Both the position numbers and the translations under genes were made by a program. Shown here one piece after another: positions 1 to 4,694 of a DNA stretch of 5,292 bases. This stretch comes from an uncultured Clostridia bacterium. GTDB taxonomy: Bacteria; Bacillota; Clostridia; TANB77; CAG-508. Position 1 is the stretch's first letter. Each line of letters opens with the position of its first letter. Below the pieces are notes generated by a model. That model had not been told where the DNA came from. It did no database searches and was given only the letters and a program-made list of their open reading frames with translations. The stretch is from NCBI GenBank assembly GCA_934162625.1, contig CAKPJM010000063.1, forward strand, positions 1 to 5,292, read 5' to 3'.

Positions 1-1505
1 TGAAACCATGTGATTCTTTAGAACCAGGATTCAATATGGGAATTTTAGCATTAAAAATTGCTGGAAAGAAAAATGGAGTAAGTAAACTTCATGGAGCAGT
101 TTCTAGAGAATTGTTTGGAGAAGTATGGCCAGAAATTGCACCAAATGAATCGCCAATTACATATGTAACAAACGGAATACACACATGCACATGGCTTGCA
201 CCAACTCTTAAACAGCTTTACAATAAATATTTAACTCCATATTGGCAAGATAAAATACATTTGAATGAAACTTGGGAAAAAATAAATAATATTCCAGACG
301 AAGAACTTTGGAAAGAACATACACTAAGAAAAGAAAGATTATTTAAATTAGTAAATGAAAACGTAACAAATAGATTAAGAAATAGCGGAATGCATTATGA
401 TCAAATAAGAGAAATAACATCAAAATTAAACCCTAATGCATTAACAATAGGATTTGCAAGAAGATTTGCAACATATAAAAGAGCTACATTAATATTTAAA
501 GATTTAGAAAGAATCACACAAATATTAAATGATGAATCTAGACCAGTTCAATTAATATTTGCAGGAAAAGCGCATCCAAAAGACATAGAAGGGCAAAACT
601 TAATAAAAAGAATACATGAAATATCTATGATGCCTCAATTTAAAGGAAAGATATTCTTACTTGAGGGATACAACATGGAAATTTCAAGACACCTAATCTC
701 TGGAGTGGATGTATGGCTTAATAACCCGAGAAGACCGATGGAAGCTTCTGGAACTAGTGGTGAAAAAGCTTCTGTAAATGGAGTTGTTAACTTCAGTATA
801 CTAGATGGATGGTGGGCAGAAGGATATAATCAAAAAAATGGATGGGCAATAGGAACAAATGCAGAATACTATTCATATGAAGAACAAGATATAGCAGATA
901 GTGAAAGTATTTATAATATATTAGAAAATAAAATAATACCTGCATATTATAATAAAGAAAATGGAATATCAAAAGAATGGCTAAAATTAATGAAAAATTC
1001 TATTATTTCTACAGGAGGAAATTACAGTACAGCAAGAATGCTTGTAGACTACACAAATAAATTATATATGCCATTATGCAACTTAACTAATAAATATTTT
1101 AAAAACTTAGATTTGGTTACAGAATACAATAAAGTAAAAAATGATTTATATGCAAATTGGGAAGATATTGCTATAGAACAAAATAATAATTTAGATAATA
1201 TATCAATGGATGCAGGAAAGAATATAGATGTGTCTTGTTTGGTTAAACTTCCTAACATAAATGTAGAAAACATAGAAGCACAAGTATATTATGGAAAAAT
1301 ATTAGATAATGGAACAATAGAAAATATAAGTATAATACCAATGCAACTAATAAAAAGTGATAATGAAAATAAAACATATACTTATACTGCTAAAATAGAA
1401 TTAAAAACTGGAGGAAATTACGGATATACATTTAGGGTAATGCCAAAACATGAAATGCTATTAGATAGTGCTAATTTAAATTTAGTTAAATGGATAACAA
1501 AATAG
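1..1505 (+). CDS. glgP: alpha-glucan (glycogen/maltodextrin) phosphorylase, 3' part only
   Basis: GT35-family alpha-glucan phosphorylase, a cytoplasmic PLP enzyme that releases glucose-1-phosphate from glycogen or maltodextrin ends. The frame is open from base 3 to the TAG at 1503-1505, giving about 500 residues. It is already inside a conserved segment at the edge (EPGFNMGILALKIAG, then NGVSKLHGAVSREL), so the true start lies upstream and the ATG at 36 is internal. Counting from that ATG, I see VTNGIHTCTWLAP near 45-57, GFARRFATYKRA at 139-150, the sugar/phosphate-site stretch LIFAGKAHPKD, and EASGTSGEKA, whose lysine (codon 765-767, residue 244) aligns with the PLP Schiff-base lysine. FSILDGWWAEGY follows. 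The last ~110 residues form the beta-rich C-terminal tail (VQVYYG-like, then GYTFRVMPKH) of the bacterial alpha-glucan phosphorylase subfamily, so the C-terminus looks complete. GEKA instead of the more familiar GMKA is, as I recall, found in some subfamily members. The next gene, pyruvate kinase, is 66 nt downstream with no clear terminator between. Family assignment is firm; substrate preference is not readable. Confidence 0.95.
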   Translation, partial: KPCDSLEPGFNMGILALKIAGKKNGVSKLHGAVSRELFGEVWPEIAPNESPITYVTNGIHTCTWLAPTLKQLYNKYLTPYWQDKIHLNETWEKINNIPDEELWKEHTLRKERLFKLVNENVTNRLRNSGMHYDQIREITSKLNPNALTIGFARRFATYKRATLIFKDLERITQILNDESRPVQLIFAGKAHPKDIEGQNLIKRIHEISMMPQFKGKIFLLEGYNMEISRHLISGVDVWLNNPRRPMEASGTSGEKASVNGVVNFSILDGWWAEGYNQKNGWAIGTNAEYYSYEEQDIADSESIYNILENKIIPAYYNKENGISKEWLKLMKNSIISTGGNYSTARMLVDYTNKLYMPLCNLTNKYFKNLDLVTEYNKVKNDLYANWEDIAIEQNNNLDNISMDAGKNIDVSCLVKLPNINVENIEAQVYYGKILDNGTIENISIIPMQLIKSDNENKTYTYTAKIELKTGGNYGYTFRVMPKHEMLLDSANLNLVKWITK

Positions 1506-1509
1506 ATTT

Positions 1510-1545
1510 TTTTGCAGTGCGAATCTCACACATTCCACTGTAAAA
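1510..1545 (+). other. strong intergenic hairpin between glgP and pyk
   Basis: Starting 5 nt after the glgP stop codon, TTTTGCAGTG (1510-1519) pairs with CACTGTAAAA (1536-1545) through nine Watson-Crick pairs and one G-T wobble. After a single bulged C at 1520, GAAT (1521-1524) pairs with ATTC (1532-1535) around a 7-nt CTCACAC loop. No T-tract follows on the + strand, and on the - strand the stem is followed by an A-run, so this is not a standard intrinsic terminator in either direction. The GC-bearing core stands out from the AT-rich surroundings. It could be an mRNA-processing or 3'-stabilising structure between the cistrons, or a weak attenuator. The role is inferred; the base pairing is directly visible. 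Confidence 0.6.
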
Positions 1546-1555
1546 TTACAATTAT

Positions 1556-1565
1556 AAGAAAGGAA
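1556..1565 (+). promoter_or_regulatory. ribosome binding site that fixes the pyk start
   Basis: The purine-rich AAGAAAGGAA ends 6 nt before the ATG at 1572, an optimal Shine-Dalgarno position for a clostridial gene. It supports that ATG over the in-frame TTG at 1512, which lies inside the preceding hairpin and has no such site. Confidence 0.8.
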
Positions 1566-1571
1566 TTTATT

Positions 1572-3014
1572 ATGAGAAAAACAAAAATAGTGTGTACACT
1601 AGGACCAGCAACAGATGATCCAGAAGTGTTAAAACAATTAATGCATGCAGGGATGAATGTTGGAAGAATAAACTTTTCACATGGGAATTATCAAGACCAA
1701 GAAGAAAGAATAAATGTGTTTAAATGGATTAGAGGAGAACTAGGATTACCAATTCCTTTACTATTAGATACACAAGGACCAGAAATAAGAATAGGTAAAT
1801 TTAAAGATGATAAAAAAGTTTTATTAGAAAAAGGAGCTACTTTTACATTACTAAACTCAGAAGAGTTAGGAGACGAAACAAAAGTATCTATAACATATAA
1901 AGAACTATATAAAGATGTAGATATAGGAAAAACCATATTAATAAATGACGGAACAATAGAATTAAAAGTAAAAGAAATAGTAGATAAAGATATAGTTTGT
2001 GAAGTTATTCAAGGGGGATACCTAACAAACAGAAAAAGTATTAATGTTCCAGATTTAATTTTAAACTTGCCAAGTATAACAGAAAAAGATATAGCAGATA
2101 TAAAATATGGAATAACAGCAGGATTTGACTACATTGCAGCATCATTTGTAAGAAAACCAGAAGATGTACTTGCAATAAAAGAAGTTTTAAAGCAAAATAA
2201 TGGAGAGCATATAAAGGTTATTTCAAAAATTGAGAATAGAGAAGGAATAAATAATTTTGATAGAATACTAGAAGTATCAGATGGAATAATGGTAGCAAGA
2301 GGAGATTTGGGTGTAGAAATACCTATGGAAGAAGTCCCTATATATCAAAAACAATTTATTAAAAAAACATACAAACAAGGTAAACCAGTAATAACTGCAA
2401 CACAGATGCTAGAAAGTATGATAACAAATTCAAAGCCAACTAGAGCAGAAGTAAGTGATATAGCAAATGCAATATATGATGGAAGTAGTGCAATAATGCT
2501 TTCAGGAGAGACAGCAACAGGAAGCTATCCAATAGAATGTGTAAAAACAATGGATAGAGTAGCAACAACAATAGAGAAATCATTAAAATACTGGAAAAGA
2601 TTTAGAAACAGAGAATATGATTTAGAAAAATTAGACTATAAGTTTAATATGAATTATTCTGTTTGCACATTAGCATCAAACATAGAACCAAAAGCAATAA
2701 TTGCATATACAAATACAGGAGATACGTCAAGAATGTTATCTAGTTTTGGACCAGAATGCCCAATATTTGCAATTACAGAAAATGAAACAACATATAGACA
2801 ACTAGGAGCAGCTTGGAATATAATACCTAAGTTATTCCCACATCAAGAAAGTATAGACAAATTGGTTTATCTAGGAATAGATACTCTAAAGAAAGAAGGA
2901 TTTTTACAAAAAGGAGACAAAATAGTAATCGCAGGAGGTGCAAAAGTTGTTACAGATTTATCTGATACAGAAGCAGATACAAATACTGTAATGGGAGGAA
3001 TTGTAATAATTTAA
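1572..3014 (+). CDS. pyk: pyruvate kinase
   Basis: Catalyses PEP + ADP to pyruvate + ATP, the last step of glycolysis, in the cytoplasm. The 480-residue protein begins MRKTKIVCTLGPAT, the canonical N-terminus, directly after a good ribosome binding site. Visible landmarks are R32/N34/S36 in GRINFSHG, the DTQGPEIRIG segment at 66-75 entering the B domain (about 70-170), catalytic K219 and metal ligand E221 in ISKIENREG, metal ligand D245 in ARGDLG, T277 in TATQMLESM, then TRAEVSDIANA and MLSGETATGSYP. The C domain (about 345-480) ends VMGGIVII. Its length matches the ~470-480-aa form; the extra C-terminal PEP-utiliser-like domain of Bacillus enzymes is absent. The potassium-site positions are mixed: Glu71 and Thr67 resemble K+-dependent enzymes, while Gln68 and Ile74 resemble K+-independent ones. 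It is followed by an intrinsic terminator and probably shares transcripts with the glycogen phosphorylase gene upstream. Confidence 0.97.
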   Translation: MRKTKIVCTLGPATDDPEVLKQLMHAGMNVGRINFSHGNYQDQEERINVFKWIRGELGLPIPLLLDTQGPEIRIGKFKDDKKVLLEKGATFTLLNSEELGDETKVSITYKELYKDVDIGKTILINDGTIELKVKEIVDKDIVCEVIQGGYLTNRKSINVPDLILNLPSITEKDIADIKYGITAGFDYIAASFVRKPEDVLAIKEVLKQNNGEHIKVISKIENREGINNFDRILEVSDGIMVARGDLGVEIPMEEVPIYQKQFIKKTYKQGKPVITATQMLESMITNSKPTRAEVSDIANAIYDGSSAIMLSGETATGSYPIECVKTMDRVATTIEKSLKYWKRFRNREYDLEKLDYKFNMNYSVCTLASNIEPKAIIAYTNTGDTSRMLSSFGPECPIFAITENETTYRQLGAAWNIIPKLFPHQESIDKLVYLGIDTLKKEGFLQKGDKIVIAGGAKVVTDLSDTEADTNTVMGGIVII

Positions 3015-3060
3015 ATATTTTTGGTAAATAGGAGAATCCTCGATTTTTTCTATTCAATAT

Positions 3061-3090
3061 AAAGCACTTAGAAAAACTAAGTGCTTTTTC
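3061..3090 (+). terminator. intrinsic terminator after pyk
   Basis: A perfect 11-bp stem, AAAGCACTTAG (3061-3071) with CTAAGTGCTTT (3077-3087), closes an AAAAA loop and runs into a short T-tract (TTTTT at 3085-3089). It lies 46 nt after the pyk stop codon and ends the metabolic unit before the coat operon. The A-rich 5' arm means it could also act weakly on the opposite strand. Confidence 0.88.
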
Positions 3091-3118
3091 ACACTTTTAA
3101 GCAAGTAATCATAAGATA
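3091..3118 (+). promoter_or_regulatory. candidate mother-cell sporulation promoter (sigma-K/sigma-E type) for cotJ
   Basis: CATAAGATA at 3110-3118 fits the sigma-K -10 pattern CATAnnnTA. AC dinucleotides at 3091-3092 and 3093-3094 lie 17 and 15 nt upstream, near the spacing expected of a -35 AC. An alternative sigma-E-like -10 (TATACACT, 3123-3130) follows. Either would start transcription 20-30 nt before the cotJA ATG, just ahead of its strong AAAGGAGG ribosome binding site (3134-3141). In Bacillus subtilis the cotJ operon is sigma-E-dependent, so a mother-cell promoter is expected here; the precise boxes are inferred and the region is AT-rich enough for chance matches. Confidence 0.35.
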
Positions 3119-3148
3119 TATATATACACTATAAAAGGAGGAATATTA

Positions 3149-3502
3149 ATGTATAGAAGATATATGCAAACAAGATCTTGTTGCTCTTGCAATAATAGTT
3201 GTAAAGAAGATAATCAAGATTTGTTAGATGATACTTGTGAATATGTTCAAAATACTATGGATGTAAGTGATTCATGTGAATGTGGATTTGATGAAGAAGA
3301 CAAACTATTTCCAACAAATCCAATGTTTGCTCAAAGTTATGTGCCATGGCAAACCATGGATAAAACTTTTACTCCCTGTGTTGGGCTAAAAATGGGAACA
3401 ATATTTCCAGAATTAGTAAGTCCATATATGCCAGGGCAATCTATGGAAGAAATTGAGTATATTAGAAGAACAAATAATATAGGAATGGGGTGTAACAAAT
3501 GA
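3149..3502 (+). CDS. cotJA: spore coat associated protein CotJA
   Basis: First gene of a cotJ spore-coat operon, encoding a 117-aa protein. The CotJA core is recognisable in the second half: AQSYVPWQ at 61-68, followed by GLKMGTIFPELVSPYMPGQ at about 79-97. The N-terminal ~55 residues are an acidic, cysteine-rich extension (Cys 11, 12, 14, 18, 30, 43, 45) not expected in the shorter Bacillus CotJA; nine cysteines in all suggest disulfide cross-linking or metal binding in the coat. There is no signal peptide or membrane segment, as expected for a mother-cell-made coat component. The start is supported by AAAGGAGG 7 nt upstream. The stop codon overlaps the cotJB start (ATGA at 3499-3502), indicating translational coupling. 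In B. subtilis, CotJA and CotJC interact in the inner coat. Confidence 0.9.
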   Translation: MYRRYMQTRSCCSCNNSCKEDNQDLLDDTCEYVQNTMDVSDSCECGFDEEDKLFPTNPMFAQSYVPWQTMDKTFTPCVGLKMGTIFPELVSPYMPGQSMEEIEYIRRTNNIGMGCNK

Positions 3503-3804
3503 TAGATTCTAAAGAGTGTAACTGTGAAGAAAATAGAAATAATAATTGTGAAAGAGATATGAGAAGGCAAGAAATGATAGATCAAATTAAAAGTTTAGAC
3601 TTTGCAATTATAGAACTTGGACTATATTTGGATACACATCCAGATGACCAAAGGGCATTATGCATGCATAGAGAGTATTGCAAACAAACAAAAGACTTAA
3701 AAGATAAATATCAAAAAATGTATGGGCCACTAACAATTTTTTACCCATGTAACAAATGGAGATGGTTAGAACAACCATGGCCTTGGGAAAGGGGGAATTA
3801 TTAA
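3499..3804 (+). CDS. cotJB: spore coat protein CotJB
   Basis: A 101-aa CotJB-family protein, second gene of the coat operon. Diagnostic motifs are LDFAIIELGLYLDTHPDD at 33-50, YGPLT at 75-79 and the tryptophan-rich end W87-x-W89...PWPWE (93-97). The first ~20 residues are short, polar and contain three cysteines (7, 9, 17). The start codon overlaps the cotJA stop, with a GGGGTG ribosome binding site at 3487-3492. Its stop (TAA, 3802-3804) overlaps the cotJC ATG by one base. CotJB is a small structural or assembly component of the coat, co-expressed with CotJA and CotJC; its biochemical role is not established. Confidence 0.93.
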   Translation: MIDSKECNCEENRNNNCERDMRRQEMIDQIKSLDFAIIELGLYLDTHPDDQRALCMHREYCKQTKDLKDKYQKMYGPLTIFYPCNKWRWLEQPWPWERGNY

Positions 3805-4010
3805 TGTGGACTTATAATAAAGTATTAGAATATCCAATAAATATAAAATGTCCAAATCCACGTTTGGCAAAGTTCATAATATCTCAATACGGAGGGCCAG
3901 ATGGCGAGCTTGGAGCATCACTTAGATATTTGTCACAAAGATTTGGAATGCCAGATCAAAAAGCAAAGGCTATATTAAATGATATAGGTACAGAAGAATG
4001 TGTACCATGA
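3804..4010 (+). CDS. cotJC: CotJC manganese-catalase-like spore coat protein, truncated 5' fragment (interrupted gene)
   Basis: Only the first 65 codons of cotJC are present, then three foreign codons and a TGA (68 aa; family members are about 190 aa). MWTYNKVLEYPI, then IISQYGGPDGELGASLRYLSQRF and AILNDIGTEE, is typical of CotJC, a spore-coat member of the di-manganese catalase family. E35 and E65 align with metal ligands of manganese catalase (Glu35 and Glu66 in the Lactobacillus plantarum enzyme). The E-x-x-H partner expected at position 68 is replaced by proline, and all later ligands are missing, so the fragment cannot be an active catalase. The start is the ATG at 3804, overlapping the cotJB stop, with AAAGGGGG upstream. 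Homology stops abruptly at about 3998, after which the sequence belongs to a recombinase-bearing element. Either the gene is inactivated or it is rebuilt by excision; the missing 3' part should lie beyond the right edge of the window. Confidence 0.88.
   Translation: MWTYNKVLEYPINIKCPNPRLAKFIISQYGGPDGELGASLRYLSQRFGMPDQKAKAILNDIGTEECVP
3987..4006. other. putative attachment site (attL/attR junction) of the integrated element
   Basis: GGTACA (3987-3992) and TGTACC (4001-4006) are perfect inverted arms around an 8-bp centre, and the symmetry axis falls on the dinucleotide GA (3996-3997). The left arm and GAAGAA encode the conserved G-T-E-E of CotJC, while the right arm is non-cotJC sequence. The quasi-palindrome therefore sits on the boundary between chromosomal gene and element. 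Large serine recombinases act at such quasi-symmetric sites with a non-palindromic central dinucleotide; GA is the one used by the clostridial recombinases TnpX and TndX. The exact crossover cannot be fixed without the other end of the element. Confidence 0.5.
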
Positions 4011-4059
4011 TGTTGTCAATAGTTAAAGACATTGATTACAACTTTAACTATTGACTGCA
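4011..4059. repeat. long inverted repeat next to the att junction
   Basis: GTCAATAGTTAAAG (4015-4028) and CTTTAACTATTGAC (4042-4055) are perfect 14-bp inverted copies around a 13-nt spacer. Beyond one mismatch (4014/4056) the arms extend by a wobble pair and two further pairs to 4011 and 4059. It fills most of the gap between the element boundary and the end of the 187-aa gene (stop at 4068-4070 on the - strand). Neither flank carries a T-tract, so it is a poor intrinsic terminator. It could bind recombinase or a directionality factor as part of the attP arm, act as an operator, or block read-through transcription across the junction. Confidence 0.75.
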
Positions 4060-4067
4060 AGATAGTA

Positions 4068-4631
4068 TTAAAATTTATTTGAATATATTGTATCTATTTC
4101 ATCTGTGTCAGGAACAGGTTTATCCCAGCTTCTTCCATAAAGACTATAAAAATTTAGTAACAATTCTAGTTTTAACCATTCCCCTTTATCCATAGTTTTT
4201 AGTAAACCTGAAATTCTATTTACCATAAATTTGTTAAGTGTTTTCATATCTTCTTGAGATAATTTTCCGTCGCTATGCATATCTTCAACAGGTCCGTTCC
4301 TGAAAAGATAATGAGTTAAAGCTATAGAAATAGTATCAAAGTTATCTTTATTTAATAATCTATCCTTAGAACTTTGATTTAAATTTTCTAATAGATTTTT
4401 ATTAAACTCTTCACTAAAGAATTTGTTTATAGTATAGTTAATTTGTTTTATATCCCATTTTTTTCTTTTATTTGTTACTTGGGATTTACTTACACCATAT
4501 AAATTTGCTATCATACTGTCGCTGCTTTTTTCAAAAAGTTCTTCTAATTCTTCTTTTGTTATATCATCCCATTCTAATTTTTCACCTTTATTTTTTCTTT
4601 CAACTAATTTTTGATATAAATTTTTTTCCAT
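4068..4631 (-). CDS. uncharacterised helix-turn-helix protein adjacent to the recombinase
   Basis: A 187-aa acidic/lysine-rich soluble protein that I cannot name. Residues about 24-60 look like a DNA-binding helix-turn-helix: ITKEELEELFEKSSDSMIANLYGVSKSQVTNKRKKW, with the turn around Y45-G46-V47-S48 and a basic end to the recognition helix. The remaining ~125 residues appear mostly helical, with NGPVEDMHSDGKLSQEDM in the middle and no membrane segment or signal peptide. The start at 4631 is supported by AAAGAAAGGA 8 nt upstream. It lies 63 nt downstream of the recombinase on the same strand, with a possible promoter of its own, and is the last gene before the att junction. From position and DNA-binding character it may be a transcriptional regulator of the element or a recombination directionality factor for excision; that is inference only. 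Confidence 0.85.
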   Translation of the reverse strand: MEKNLYQKLVERKNKGEKLEWDDITKEELEELFEKSSDSMIANLYGVSKSQVTNKRKKWDIKQINYTINKFFSEEFNKNLLENLNQSSKDRLLNKDNFDTISIALTHYLFRNGPVEDMHSDGKLSQEDMKTLNKFMVNRISGLLKTMDKGEWLKLELLLNFYSLYGRSWDKPVPDTDEIDTIYSNKF

Positions 4632-4656
4632 TTTAAAAGTCCTTTCTTTTTTCTTT

Positions 4657-4685
4657 ATATTACTACAATTTATCTAGTTTTTCAA
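4657..4685 (-). promoter_or_regulatory. candidate sigma-A promoter for the 187-aa gene
   Basis: On the - strand TTGAAA (4685-4680, 5/6 match to TTGACA) is followed after exactly 17 nt by TAATAT (4662-4657, 4/6 match to TATAAT). Transcription would start near 4650, about 20 nt ahead of the ATG at 4631 and just upstream of the ribosome binding site. It would allow expression independently of the recombinase. The -10 box is weak and the region AT-rich, so this is tentative. Confidence 0.35.
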
Positions 4686-4694
4686 CAAAAACAT

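Noticed and set aside
36..38. ATG at 36 as the true start of the phosphorylase
   Set aside because: The frame is open upstream to the window edge and the residues before it (EPGFN) are part of the conserved family sequence; the enzyme needs a much longer N-terminus.
1049..1273. Minus-strand open frame of 74 codons within glgP
   Set aside because: It overlaps conserved phosphorylase coding sequence, has no recognisable motif and reflects low-GC codon use on the other strand.
1512..1571. Upstream TTG start giving a 500-aa pyruvate kinase
   Set aside because: The extra 20 residues do not resemble the family N-terminus, lie within the intergenic hairpin and have no ribosome binding site; the ATG at 1572 fits on all three counts.
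1691..1936. Minus-strand open frame of 81 codons within pyk
   Set aside because: It lies opposite conserved pyruvate kinase sequence, with no family similarity.
3027..3054. Possible second hairpin (AATAG with CTATT) between pyk and its terminator
   Set aside because: Short, AT-rich and wobble-dependent; the perfect 11-bp stem downstream explains termination.
3337..3585. Minus-strand hydrophobic open frame of 82 codons across cotJA and cotJB
   Set aside because: It overlaps two well-supported coat genes; the apparent hydrophobicity comes from antisense of purine-rich codons.
3756..3803. Earlier ATG for CotJC
   Set aside because: It would overlap cotJB by 49 nt and add residues unlike CotJC; the MWTY start at 3804 matches the family and has a good ribosome binding site.
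4011..4059. Inverted repeat read as an intrinsic terminator
   Set aside because: The stem is strong but neither strand has a T-tract after it; kept as a repeat of unknown role.
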